DNA of 64,000 nt, taken from contig CAVXCI010000003.1 of NCBI GenBank assembly GCA_963760285.1, forward strand, positions 806,001 to 870,000. The letters are read 5' to 3'. Below are positions 47,471 to 56,529 of this stretch, piece after piece. Position 1 is the stretch's first letter. Every line of letters begins with the position of its first letter. The stretch is from PALSA-278 sp963760285 (lineage in GTDB: Bacteria > Acidobacteriota > Terriglobia > Acidiferrales > UBA7541). The notes under the pieces were generated by a model. That model did no database searches, was not told the origin of the DNA, and saw only the letters and a list, made by a program, of their open reading frames with translations. Both the position numbers and the translations under genes were made by a program.

Positions 47471-48199
47471 GTGCCTTTGAACGACGAACGCGGCCGACTG
47501 CGCGTTGTTCTGGTCGCCACGCGCAATCCGTTGAATATCGGCGCGGCCGCGCGCGCCATGAGCAATTTCGGTTTTCCCCGCCTGCGAGTCGTAAATCCCT
47601 ACGAGCCGTCCTTTCGCGAAGCGCGCTCCGCCACGGGTGCATCGGAAGTGCTTCGCGACGCCGAAGAATACTCGGATGTGGCGGAGAGCGTGGCCGATTG
47701 CTCTCTTGTGGTGGGCACGACGGCCGTGCGTCACCGCGAGCTTCAACACCCGCTCTACCCGCTCGACCAGGGTGCGGAGACTATCCGCAATCATCTCGCC
47801 ACCGGCCACGCGGCTTTATTGTTCGGCTCGGAAAAAACGGGCTTATCGAACGACGCCCTGAGTCATTGCCACTTTCTGCTGCGAATTCCCACCTGCGAGC
47901 AAAACATCTCCATGAATCTGGGCCAGGCGGTGGCCGTCTGCCTGTATGAAATGGCCCGCGCGCCTCAGCCCGCGCCACCCACTGCGCAATCGGACCGCGC
48001 AAGTTCGGCCGAGACAGAGCATATGACCCGACTGCTCCTCAAAGCGCTTGGCTTAAGCGGCTATCTGAAATCCGGCCCAACTCCCATTGACGAAAACAAG
48101 ATCCGCCGCCTCGTCCATCGCCTCAATCCATCCGAGGCTGATGCGACCGTGTGTCTGGGAATGCTGCGCCAGATCCTCTGGAAGCTCCAATCCCACTGA
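47471..48199 (+). CDS. trmJ: TrmJ-like tRNA 2'-O-methyltransferase (SPOUT family)
   Basis: This 242-residue SPOUT enzyme has motif 1 VLVATRNPLNIGAAARAMSNFGF, motif 2 ALLFGSEKTGLSNDAL and motif 3 IPTCEQNISMNLGQAVAVCLYE, with a C-terminal extension of about 80 residues. It matches group 1 (TrmJ) of the TrmH family, which methylates the 2'-OH of nucleotide 32 in tRNA using SAM. The start is GTG at 47471. The knot forms the SAM site and dimer. Other TrmH-type RNA targets cannot be excluded. Confidence 0.9.
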   Translation: MPLNDERGRLRVVLVATRNPLNIGAAARAMSNFGFPRLRVVNPYEPSFREARSATGASEVLRDAEEYSDVAESVADCSLVVGTTAVRHRELQHPLYPLDQGAETIRNHLATGHAALLFGSEKTGLSNDALSHCHFLLRIPTCEQNISMNLGQAVAVCLYEMARAPQPAPPTAQSDRASSAETEHMTRLLLKALGLSGYLKSGPTPIDENKIRRLVHRLNPSEADATVCLGMLRQILWKLQSH

Positions 48200-48299
48200 T
48201 CGGACCGGCGGGCGCCCGGGTCTCGCGCGTCAATCGTTTACCCGCCCCTGCGGCCGCCAATCATTAAATCCAAGCGTGAAAGTCCGCTACCGTTATCGC

Positions 48300-49610
48300 T
48301 TACGATAGCCAACCTTGGCTAAAGCCGGCTCGCCGCAAACCGTTTACCACGTAAGAGCAGCTCCGCATGAGCCGCCACGGCAAGCCGGTTCGATAATTTT
48401 CTATCATCATGATGATCGGCCCCTGATTCAGTCCGTAATGCCAGGGCGAGACCCAACCGTATGGCCTTCCGCATTTGTCCGGATACGTCGGATTAAAGGT
48501 AGCTTTGAAGCCGTAGGAGTTCATCTCGCGCAGGCGCAATTCATTAAAGTGCCGGATAGTAGGCACCACGATTTCGGGCGCAAATGGCAGAGACGCCACA
48601 ACCGCCCAGGGAGCGATCGACCCATCGTCCGGCCCGAACGGCGCACCTCGCGCCACATACTCGAAGAATTTCCGTCGAATCCCCGCAACCATCCGGGTTG
48701 ACGGCCCGGGACCATCACTCGCGGTTACGCCCCAGCAGTGCTCCCCATAATGCGCGAATTGACGAGGGTTGCGAATCGCATATTGTTGCTGCACGAGCGT
48801 CGCCCGACGGCTATTCTCGAAATAATCAATGTCCTTCCTGCGCATGAAATCGTCCTGAATACCACGCAAATCCAGCCACAAGTGCGAAAGTTGATGGATG
48901 AAGAGCGGTCCCGCATACAGGAATTCATTGCCGTAGATTTTCTTCCACTTATAGGTGGAACTCCATGCGGCGTAGCTTGCAGCCGCGAGCGGATGCGTTG
49001 GTGAACCAAGTCCCAACACATACAGCAGTAACGCTTCGCTATACCCTTGCCAACGATACCGGAGAAATCCGGTCTGGGGTTTCCATCCCTGGCTGACGGT
49101 CAGGCCTCTGTCCTGAGCCCATTGCCAATCCACGCGCCGATACAAGACATCAGCATGGTCGCGAATCTCAAGTTCGTCCGGAGTATCGCGGTCGAAATAC
49201 ATGGCCGCCATGAGGATGCCCGCAATAAGAAACGCTGAATCAATGGTGGACAGCTCGCATTTCCAGGCGCGCCGGCCGGTTTGCATGTCAAGAAAATGAT
49301 AATAAAATCCCCGATATCCGGTGGCATCGGATTCCGTGCCTTGCGGGCTATGTAAGAAAAACCTGAGGGCGGCAAGAGTCCGCTGGATCGCGTCGTCGCG
49401 GGTAAGAAAAGAGCGCTCGACCCCTATCGGAAAGGACGCCAAGGCGAGACCCGTGGCGGCGATACTCGCGGGCCAGTCTTCTCTTGTCTTATCTCGTATA
49501 AGTCCATTATTCCCGTTCGATTCGTGCAGAAAATAGGTAAAGGTGTCGCTCTGAAGCTGGTGCAGCATTGTGTCATCAGATGGATTTTGTAAATTGGTTG
49601 GCGGTTTCAA
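48300..49610 (-). CDS. GH144-like glycoamylase-domain protein (putative endo-beta-1,2-glucanase)
   Basis: This 436-residue protein consists of one glycoamylase-like alpha/alpha-barrel domain: LQSDTFTYFLHESNGNNGLIRD, SIAATGLALASFPIGVER, YRGFYYHFLDMQTG, CELSTIDSAFLIAGIL, and GAPFGPDDGSIAPWAVVASLPF. The same domain occurs inside cyclic beta-1,2-glucan synthases, and free versions include the GH144 endo-beta-1,2-glucanases. No signal peptide is visible. It lies 20 bases downstream of the GH39 gene, probably in one operon, and the window also encodes NdvB, so beta-1,2-glucan turnover is a reasonable inference. Confidence 0.83.
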   Translation of the reverse strand: MKPPTNLQNPSDDTMLHQLQSDTFTYFLHESNGNNGLIRDKTREDWPASIAATGLALASFPIGVERSFLTRDDAIQRTLAALRFFLHSPQGTESDATGYRGFYYHFLDMQTGRRAWKCELSTIDSAFLIAGILMAAMYFDRDTPDELEIRDHADVLYRRVDWQWAQDRGLTVSQGWKPQTGFLRYRWQGYSEALLLYVLGLGSPTHPLAAASYAAWSSTYKWKKIYGNEFLYAGPLFIHQLSHLWLDLRGIQDDFMRRKDIDYFENSRRATLVQQQYAIRNPRQFAHYGEHCWGVTASDGPGPSTRMVAGIRRKFFEYVARGAPFGPDDGSIAPWAVVASLPFAPEIVVPTIRHFNELRLREMNSYGFKATFNPTYPDKCGRPYGWVSPWHYGLNQGPIIMMIENYRTGLPWRLMRSCSYVVNGLRRAGFSQGWLS

Positions 49611-49630
49611 GTGTACTTACCGGCCCGCGC

Positions 49631-51064
49631 TCAAGCAAACTCGATGGTAATAGCCGCGACCGCATGAGGTGGCAGTGATAAGGACAGATCTATGTTCTGC
49701 TCCTCGTGCCTCCATGGTTGGGGTTGCTTTACCAGGCAGGACGCGGCCTTTAATTGATCTGCCTGCAACCGATTCAAATACAGCGGTTCGCCCATGGACT
49801 GCCACAGCCGGCGCGGGTTCGCATGGTCCTCGTCGATTCTTTCAATATAGGCGACGCGAGGTTGCGGGGCGTTTGCGATTCTCAGATTTAACAATTCCGT
49901 GTGAATGGGATGCCGCGGCATGGCGTGATTCGTTAGCAGGATCGTCGCCGCATTGTGCTTGCGAACGGCCCACGCGTTCACGGTCTCATGGCTTCCTTCG
50001 ACGCTCAGCGATTCAGCGCCGAGGTGATGCAATAGCTCAAATGCGCGGTACACCGGCTTCGCGATTCCATGAATATTCAGCAGGCCAAAACCGCCCTGAA
50101 ATGGAACGGACGGAAAGTAATTCTCGGAGAAAATGTCGCTGAAAGTCCAGTAACTGTAGCCCGCGACCAGACCGGACGCTTCCATTACGATCCTAGTGGC
50201 AAGCGCCGCGGTAAAGGGCATGTCGTGCAGCGGATCCCGCGGATTGGATGAAATATTCCATTCCGTATAATAGACTGGCAATCCGCGCGCTCGGTCGCGG
50301 GTCTTGACGGCGTCTTCGCGCATGATGCCGCGGGGGGCGTGCTCCAATTGGGTCTCGGTGTCCGCGCCTATCTTGCCGAAGGCGTCCGTTGGATAGTGAT
50401 GCGTGGAAACGAAATCGACAGGCACGCTTTCTTTGTGGCAAAAATCGAGAAATTCTGAAATCCAGGCATTTTTCGCGGTCGCCGGGCCGCCCACTTTGAG
50501 CAAGGAATCGATGCTCTTGATCGCCTCGGCGGTTACGCGATACAGCTTGAAATAATCATCCTGAGTTCCTGTCTAAAATGCTGGGAGGTTTGGTTCATTC
50601 CACACCTCAAAGAACCACTCGCGCACCTCGCTCACACCGTAGCGTTCGACCCAATGCGCCGCCAGTTTACCGACGAGCGTGCCCCACTGTTGATAATCCT
50701 TTGGCGGGGTTACGTTAGCTTCGTACCGGAATACAGTGGTGTGACCCGAAGCGAGAGTTCCGGGCATGAAGCTCAGTTCCACGAAAGGCCTCATTCCGAT
50801 CGAAAGAAGATAATCCATGATTTGATCGGCATTAAAAAATGAATAAAGGAATTTGTTTTCCTCGCAGGTAAGTACTTCCATCTGTTCGGAGAGCAGGGCG
50901 TGGAAACGCACATGCTGAAAACCCAATTCGTTGTGACAGAGACGAATCTGCGACTGCCAATCCGCGCGCAGCGCGAGGGGCGCATGGCCACTCCCAACGG
51001 TGTGCTCCCAATAATGTGCGAAAGGTTTTCCTGATCCGCAAAAATCGCATGTAAAGTCTGGCAT
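49631..51064 (-). pseudogene. GH39-like glycoside hydrolase with an internal amber stop
   Basis: The frame from ATG 51064 reads MPDFTCDFCGSGKPFAHYWEH and reaches WFFEVWNEPNLPAF, with the acid/base Glu in NEP. A TAG at 50573-50575 interrupts it, and the same frame goes on TGTQDDYFKLYRVTAEAIKS, then VYYTEWNISSNPRD with the nucleophile Glu. Homologues have FWTGT at this point, so TAG probably replaces TGG (Trp). A total of 477 codons fits a GH39 beta-xylosidase-like enzyme. A point nonsense mutation, readthrough or a base-call error could explain it. It is likely cotranscribed with the GH144-like gene. Confidence 0.82.
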
Positions 51065-51378
51065 TCGTTCCCTTCGAATGAGCAGGAGGCCGCTTCACTT
51101 CATTCGTGCGCGCAACGCGGGTTCCCGCCCGGCCAATTCTTTAGCGGCAGCGGCTTGATCCGGGCGCTGATTTCACAAACCAACACAACGGATGATGATT
51201 GGCGATCAGGGCGTTGATGTGAACCGCCAACAAACGCGGTCTTGCTCGAAGCGGCGCCTGGATTGTGGACAAACCGGCCGGTAACACAAGCTTTCTACTT
51301 TTCCGGCGTCAATCAAAACGCCAGCGAGCATGCAAGGAGGCCAACTGCAATGCCCTTCGAACCACCTCGCCCTCGGGA
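51065..51378. other. Intergenic region, no gene seen
   Basis: This 314-base spacer lies between the 5' end of the GH39 gene and the 3' end of the universal stress protein gene, both on the minus strand. It should contain the GH39 promoter. No repeats or RNA motifs were recognised. Confidence 0.4.
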
Positions 51379-51858
51379 TTATTCCACAACCCAGATTGTG
51401 AATCCTTTACCCTGGCGGACAAGTTCTTCTGCAGGGTCTCCGTCGATGAGTTCCGCCAGCCACGAGAGCGATCGCCTTCCCATGACCACGGTGTCGCATT
51501 TCCGCGCCCGCGCCAATACCAGGATTTCCTGAGTTGCCCGCGTGCCCTCCACCAAATAGCAGTAGTGAGCTTCGATAGCGCCGTGCGCCACGCCACCGCG
51601 GCGCAGAATTGTATTGGCCCGGGCCAAGGCGCGCTGTTCGGTCATCTTGTCAGCGGCAGTCCATCGTGACTTATAAGTTGAGAATCGTCCCTTTTCCGCG
51701 CCCCTGAATTCAACGAGCTGGGAAGGCGGTGACGCGAAGGCATGCGCCAGGCAGACCTGAAAATTGGGCCGTCCCGCGGCCATCTCCGCCACATACTGCA
51801 ACGCTTTTCTGGTCGCCTGCGTTTCATCCACAACGATGAGTAGTTTTCTTTTTTTCAT
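51379..51858 (-). CDS. Universal stress protein (UspA-like), divergent
   Basis: This 159-residue protein starts MKKRKLLIVVDETQATRKAL and has the Usp fold pattern: VCLAHAFASPPSQL, then GTRATQEILVLARARKCDTVVMGRRSLSW and a final GFTIWVVE strand. The ATP loop G-2x-G-9x-G(S/T) is not preserved (GRRSLSWLAELIDGDPAEEL), so it probably belongs to the non-ATP-binding type. It is the first gene of the stress-rich segment. Confidence 0.82.
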   Translation of the reverse strand: MKKRKLLIVVDETQATRKALQYVAEMAAGRPNFQVCLAHAFASPPSQLVEFRGAEKGRFSTYKSRWTAADKMTEQRALARANTILRRGGVAHGAIEAHYCYLVEGTRATQEILVLARARKCDTVVMGRRSLSWLAELIDGDPAEELVRQGKGFTIWVVE

Positions 51859-52096
51859 ATGGGTATAGTTAGCCTGTTGAGACTGGTCAGAGGCAATCTT
51901 ATCGCCGCCATTATCGCCCGCCTCTCACATACTGATGTTTCCGGGGTGATCGCCCGGCGCGGAAATATGTGCAAAGTTCACTTCGTCTCCCGGCCGGGCA
52001 TGCTACCGCCGGGAACAGCCGCTACGCCGGGCTCGCGCCCGGGGCGTCACTCCGCGCGAGAGGGGAGCAATATAGAGCCCCATCGCGCGGAGTTCA

Positions 52097-52785
52097 CTAC
52101 TTGGCTTTGGCTTCCTGCGCATATCCGCCCAGTTCCTCCAGCAGCGGCCGCGCCGACGCGGGAACAGCAACCTTGCCGTCTAGAACTTCCTGGCGGTTCA
52201 CGTTGTCGCCGTACATAGCTTTGTCGCCGCTTTTGTCAGCCTGCAGCACCGCGCCCGTCAGGCTAACCCCGGCGAAAACACCCTTGGTGCGCGAATAAGA
52301 AAGAATTTCCGCATTCAGCTTAAGGTCCGTGCCCGCGGAGGCATTGCGCCCCACTGGCCCGGCGGCTACAGAGGCGTCCGCTCCCAGCTTGAATTTGTCG
52401 CTGAGCAGGCTGTGCAAGGCGCGATCATTCATGAACAGCAGCACGATGTCGGTGGAAGATCCCCGATCTGATAACCCACGCTCCCGCCGTCAATGGCCAC
52501 GAATATGGGAGCGCTCCAGCCATGTGCGGTGCGACAGGTGGCCAGTCCCCGGCCGTAATTGCCGCCGAAGATGAAGGCGAACTTCACGTCGCCTGGAATG
52601 ATGGCGATACATTTCGCCGATTCCAGCAGATCCTGCGGAATGCCCTGATCCGGCGTGTTCATGATTTCCTTAAAAACCTGGGCAGCCTTATCGGTGCGCT
52701 TCACATCGTCCTCGTGGTCCGAGGCCACCGCGGTGAGAGTTGCAAGCAATGCCAGAGTGCTGACCACCAATATGCGTTTCAACAT
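52097..52785 (-). CDS. SYLF-domain (YSC84-like) lipid-binding protein, frameshifted
   Basis: SD GGAGAAAACGA and a signal peptide (MLKRILVVSTLALLATLTAVA) are followed by DKAAQVFKEIMNTPDQGIP, CIAIIPGDVKFAFIFGG and APIFVAIDGGSVGYQIG. The frame then breaks at a run of four G (minus strand of 52461-52464). One extra G would join GSSTDIVLLFMNDRAL and the rest of the SYLF domain (LGADASVAAGPVGRNA, EILSYSRTKGVFAGVSL, LDG) to the stop at 52097. A homopolymer error or recent mutation is likely. SYLF proteins bind phosphoinositide-like lipids in eukaryotes; the bacterial role is unknown. Confidence 0.85.
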
Positions 52786-52978
52786 TTCGTTTTCTCCTTA
52801 TACCTTTGAATTCATACATGGATACATGTTGCCAATTCCCTGGATTCCCGTGCCCGGCCCATTCCGCTGATACAAATCACCGGCGCAGGTTAATGCGGGG
52901 GGTGGGCGAGCTGAATTGCTGGATCCTGGCCTGCGACTATGGCTCACTTCGCCCACCAACTGCCGCATGCATCGCCGA

Positions 52979-53134
52979 TTAGGACGTCCTGCCCTTGCAT
53001 CCGGCGTGATTGCACGAACAATCAATGTCCGGCGTCTTTTCCATGGCCTCGCACTGCGCGCTGCAGTACTTGCCCGACGTTGTCGTGCATGAACAAACAG
53101 GGCGCGCACACTTTTCCGCTTCCACGCTGGTCAT
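52979..53134 (-). CDS. Bacterial metallothionein-like Cys-rich protein
   Basis: This 51-residue protein starts MTSVEAEKCARPVCSCTTTS. Its Cys residues are at 9, 14, 16, 24, 28, 39, 41 and 46, with His at 43 (DCSCNHAGCKG). The spacing CxxxxCxC, YCSxxC and CxCxHxxC matches bacterial metallothioneins of the SmtA/BmtA type. SD GGGAGA lies upstream of the ATG. It should bind Zn, Cd or Cu ions in the cytosol. It neighbours other stress genes. Confidence 0.83.
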   Translation of the reverse strand: MTSVEAEKCARPVCSCTTTSGKYCSAQCEAMEKTPDIDCSCNHAGCKGRTS

Positions 53135-53601
53135 TCGTTTCTCCCGGCTTCGGATCAACAGCCCGTGATCCCAAGCAACATTTTAAGGCACGGGGGAAAA
53201 ACGTTTCTGTCCCTTAAGGGACACTTTTCAATTTAGGCCGGGGAGTGGCAACCGCGCATCTGAATGGCAGCCGCCAGCTCTGTCATGCCGCGCGCGAAGA
53301 ACTTGTCAAGCCGCTTGACTCGCGGCTTGTCGAAGATCTGCTCGACGGCCTTCACAAGACGGGACTTGGAGACCGACAACGAGCAGGCAAGGGCGCCCGT
53401 TAAGGCCGCGGCCAGGACAGAATCGCAAGGCGCGCTAACCATGGGAGGCGCCCTTCACTCTCCCCGGCGGGCAGCGCGCGTGGATTCTCCAGGCATCATG
53501 CCTGATACAGGACGGCTTACCCTTTGGCATGGTGCTATAGTTCAGGTTGGGATCTGGCCCGACGCCTGTATATGATGACGAGAGGGTGAGGAGGTCGAAA
53601 A
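53135..53601. other. Intergenic region with a 16-bp palindrome
   Basis: It contains the perfect palindrome TGTCCCTTAAGGGACA at 53209-53224, followed by CTTTTCAATTTAGG, resembling the GGGACAC motifs near 35.7 kb. A 69-codon minus-strand frame (53233-53442) has no SD or family match and is not called. SD GAGGAGG sits at the right edge. Confidence 0.4.
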
Positions 53602-53730
53602 ATGTCCAAACAACATTCAGTGGTCGCGGTGCATCGCGCGCCCGCAAAAGCTGATCAAGCGGTGAAGGAACTACGACGGGACGGAGTCGACACACACCGA
53701 TTGTTAACCATTGGAAGGAGATCCGCATGA
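53602..53730 (+). CDS. Very short protein resembling the N-terminus of general-stress (DUF1269/GsiB-type) proteins
   Basis: This is a 42-codon frame, MSKQHSVVAVHRAPAKADQA and then VKELRRDGVDTHRLLTIGRR. The pattern of a beta strand, a QAVKEL helix and a strand resembles the first 40 residues of larger stress proteins whose remaining domain is missing here. SD GAGGAGG is 11 bases upstream. Its stop overlaps the start of the next gene (ATGA), so it may act as a coupling leader peptide or be a relic. Confidence 0.5.
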   Translation: MSKQHSVVAVHRAPAKADQAVKELRRDGVDTHRLLTIGRRSA

Positions 53731-54500
53731 AAGCCGTAGTAGGTGTTTTCAAATCGCGACTCGACGCCGTGAACGGGGCGGCCATGCTCTCCCCCTTGGG
53801 ACTTTCCAAGGACAAAATCAAGATATTGATGCCTCACGCCGCGGAAGGCGAGCTAGCCGCAGTCCCGGTGGTGGACGCTGAGCAGCCGGGTATGGGGACG
53901 GCCGTGGGCGCCGTTGTCGGCGGGGCCATGGGGCTTGCCGCCGGAGAGACGCTGGCAAGCCTCCTAATCCCAGGTGTAGGGCTGGTTTTGGCCATCGGTC
54001 TGGCTGCGGCGGCGCTGGGGGCCGTGGGCGGCGGAGCTGCCGGCGGAGCTATGGAAAATTCAATAACCGACGGACTTCCCGCGGACGAACTCTACATTTA
54101 TGAGGACGCGTTGCGGCAAGGCCGCAGCGTGGTTATCGCCATGGCAGAGGACGATGGCCAAGCTCAGGCGGTTCGTGGCGCCCTCGAAGAGGCGGGTGCA
54201 GAAAGCATTGATCGAGCGCGCGAAACATGGTGGCTGGGATTGCGCGGCGTGGAGAAAGAGGCGTACGCGGCGGAAGCTAAGGGCGGAGATTTCGAGAATG
54301 ACGAGCCCTACTTTCGTTGCGGGTTCGAGGCTGCCCAGCATGCGGATCATCGAAGAAAATCCTACGAGGAATGCCGTACGGACCTTGGCAGGCGGTATCC
54401 CACCATGCACGAACGGGAGGCCTTCCGTCGTGGGTTTGGCCGCGGTCGCGCCTATTTTGACGAGGTCACGAAACAGCGCGGTAAGCACGCCCCTGCGTGA
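53727..54500 (+). CDS. Stress-type protein with glycine-zipper membrane segment
   Basis: SD GGAAGGAGATCCGC precedes MKAVVGVFKSRLDAVNGAAM. An N-terminal alpha/beta module is followed by a Gly/Ala-rich hydrophobic stretch (GMGTAVGAVVGGAMGLAAGE, LIPGVGLVLAIGLAAAALGA, VGGGAAGGAME) at residues about 55 to 110. A second module follows (LYIYEDALRQGRSVVIAMAED). The C-terminus (YFRCGFEAAQ..YEECRTDLGRRYP) is charged. It is 257 residues long and overlaps the short upstream frame by four bases. The family is not named with certainty; membrane association in stress is inferred. Confidence 0.65.
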   Translation: MKAVVGVFKSRLDAVNGAAMLSPLGLSKDKIKILMPHAAEGELAAVPVVDAEQPGMGTAVGAVVGGAMGLAAGETLASLLIPGVGLVLAIGLAAAALGAVGGGAAGGAMENSITDGLPADELYIYEDALRQGRSVVIAMAEDDGQAQAVRGALEEAGAESIDRARETWWLGLRGVEKEAYAAEAKGGDFENDEPYFRCGFEAAQHADHRRKSYEECRTDLGRRYPTMHEREAFRRGFGRGRAYFDEVTKQRGKHAPA

Positions 54501-55417
54501 CCCCTTCGCCGGCTATAGCCGGCGTGCGTCCAAGCGCGTGTCGGGTTATCGCGGCGCGGCGGCAAATCTGCGCGGCCTTGCTGACCAAGGCAAAACCCAG
54601 CTGAGTCGTAGAGTAGTTGAGAGTCGCTTCAAAGGTGAACCTTCGAAAAAGTAGCGATGCTCAATTGGAGACGTGGTCTCCATGCTGTTCTTCCGTCATC
54701 ACTCCTCACCGGCACGTGGTTCCGTTGCCACAAGAAATGGCAGCGGCGGGCGGTCCTCGCCGGCATTGGGGGGCGGCGCGGACAGGGGGTGGAAATTTTC
54801 GCCCGCCCACTGTCTAAGGAAGGAACCCTCGTTCGTCTTAGTTGGCTGGGGGAGCCGCACTATTCAGAGTGGCACGAGGGATTTCTTCCAAGCAAGACGG
54901 TTATCCCACACTTTGAAACCCTGAATCTGTGCAATTCTGCACGTTTCTACAACAAAACGGCAAGGGCTCTCGCGCGAGCCTCGGGCCGTTATGGACTTTG
55001 CAGGAAGGATGTGCCGCCAATAATTGCCTCCTTCAGAGAGCATTATGGTCCTTATACGTAACCCGGTTGAAGAGACCTGTTGTGCTATCTTATTGATTTA
55101 ACAGGGGGATGAGATCTTGGCGAACGATCCCCGCTATCGTATCGACTCCAGAGGCCGATGGAGTCTTGGCGAAGAACGCCAGCGGGAGAATTCACAAGCG
55201 AGGCAGACTGGAACATACGATTATGGTTGAAATTTGAGCGCTTGCCTCACCGGACAGAACCTTGGCGGACTACAGCTGTAGAAGCATGTCATCTGAGCTG
55301 TTTCAGAGTGGGCCACAACAAGGTGATATGTGCAGTTTTGTACAGACAACGAATCGCCAAAATTTCTACTCTTGCGGCGGTCCACCTATGTGCCTTGGGA
55401 CTGCGGAGGGATTAGCG
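54501..55417. other. Long spacer without a convincing gene
   Basis: A palindrome CGCCGGCTATAGCCGGCG sits at 54508-54525, just after the preceding gene, and may act as a terminator-like hairpin. Frames such as 54657-55061 (134 codons) have no SD and odd composition. A 37-codon frame starting TTG near 55117 after GGGGATGAGATC reads LANDPRYRIDSRGRWSLGEE and could be a small peptide, but support is weak. Confidence 0.4.
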
Positions 55418-55735
55418 ATGGAAAACAATGGTTTTGGAGAATGGCGCGGCCTCATGTACGCAGCCATCCAGGAAGCAGATCCCGAACTCCTTGTGAGACG
55501 GCTCGATGAGGCGGAGACCTCCATTCACCACAGGCTCGCGCAGTTGTCGGCGTCCGGCGATCGTCACGGGGAAATCAGGTTCATCCGCGATGCACAGCGC
55601 TCGCTTGGGCTCTTGCGCAGGCTGAGCCCTTGTGGGGAACTGCCGATTGGCATGATACCGGCCGGTCCCGCCACGAAGGGAAAAAAGCGGGGGACGAAAC
55701 GCAGGGTCGAGGGGGCAACGCCGCTGGCTGGGTGA
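55418..55735 (+). CDS. Hypothetical small alpha-helical protein
   Basis: ATG 55418 follows GGAGGG, giving 105 residues: MENNGFGEWRGLMYAAIQEA, an amphipathic helical region (LVRRLDEAETSIHHRLAQL, IRFIRDAQRSLGLLRRL) and a basic tail KGKKRGTKRR. No family was recognised. It lies immediately upstream of the Crp-like fragment and may be cotranscribed. Confidence 0.5.
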   Translation: MENNGFGEWRGLMYAAIQEADPELLVRRLDEAETSIHHRLAQLSASGDRHGEIRFIRDAQRSLGLLRRLSPCGELPIGMIPAGPATKGKKRGTKRRVEGATPLAG

Positions 55736-56358
55736 AACCCGACGCGAGCGACCTTCTCCTGAACGGTGTATTCGAACGTTTACCATCATCACCCATTGGC
55801 GAACTATGTTCTGAATCTCACGATTTTGCGAGACTGTTAGCCCTGTGGTGGTTTTATGAGAGCAAGCGCAAGATTAAATCCAAGATAAAATCCAAGGGGA
55901 AGACTGCTTTCGATGTGCAGGCTTTTCTCAATTCGGCGGGTGTGGCGAGAAAGGTTGTGGAATATCGCAGAAGACAGACCATTTTTGCACAAGGCGATCC
56001 CGCTACGACTGTCATCTACATTCAAGAGGGCGGCGTGAAGCTCTCGGTTGTCAACGGGGTCGGCAAAGAGGCCGTGGTGGCGATTCTGGGTCCGGGCGAT
56101 TTTTTCGGGGAAGGATGCCTGGCGGGGCAGGCGGTTTGCATGGGGACGGCCACGGCGATTGCGCCCACGACCACGCTCGTAGTTGAAAGAAATGAAATGA
56201 TTCGGTCGCCGTTCGTTCAGACATGCTTTCAAATTGAATTGATATCTGGATATTTGCTATGGTACGGAACTTGGGGGTCATCCGCGCACGGCGCGCGCTT
56301 GTTGTTTTGGGCGGCGAGGAATGTAATATGCAGAACCGAGGTGGAGGCATTTGATTAA
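55630..56358 (+). pseudogene. Crp/Fnr-type cyclic-nucleotide-binding domain protein, truncated
   Basis: The recognisable part begins near 55880 (KTAFDVQAFLNSAGVARKVV) and continues with IFAQGDPATTVIYIQEGGVKLSVV and ILGPGDFFGEGCLAGQ, a typical cNMP-binding beta-roll. After VVERNEMIR (about 56205) similarity ends and the frame runs through unrelated codons to 56358. The C-terminal helix dimer and HTH are absent. No clear start exists between 55736 and 55880, so the 5' end is also uncertain. It is probably a decayed regulator, perhaps cut by rearrangement, just upstream of the first riboswitch. Confidence 0.6.
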
Positions 56359-56410
56359 CCCTCATTTCTGAGTGGAGCGGCTTGTTGTCCGTTCTCCGAC
56401 ACTTAAATCG

Positions 56411-56461
56411 GGCGGTGGAGTTCGCCTCAACCGTCACCCTGCCTGTGACCGATGACTCCTG
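56411..56461 (+). ncRNA. Fluoride riboswitch (crcB motif) upstream of cfa
   Basis: The aptamer reads GGCG, GUGGAGUU and CGCC (hairpin 1), then UCAACCG, a second hairpin UCAC/GUGA around 56433-56448, and GAUGACUCCUG at 56451-56461. The GGAGU of the hairpin-1 loop can pair with ACUCC, as in the crcB consensus. The cfa start codon lies 68 bases further on. Binding of fluoride should stabilise the fold and raise expression of the downstream gene. The expression platform is unclear; CCCGCC-GUGGGG at 56473-56484 may be part of it. The call rests on the conserved motif order, repeated at 57.9 and 63.8 kb. Confidence 0.87.
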
Positions 56462-56529
56462 GGGCAAGAATCCCGCCGTGGGGTTTCCGCATTTCCGGCG
56501 AAGCGGCGCTCTTGACAAGGGAGGGACGC

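Noticed and set aside
53233..53442. 69-codon minus-strand frame
   Set aside because: No SD and no recognisable family; it may be a transposon relic near a GGGACA palindrome, but this cannot be supported.
54657..55061. 134-codon plus-strand frame
   Set aside because: No SD, no family pattern, and unusual composition; left as spacer.
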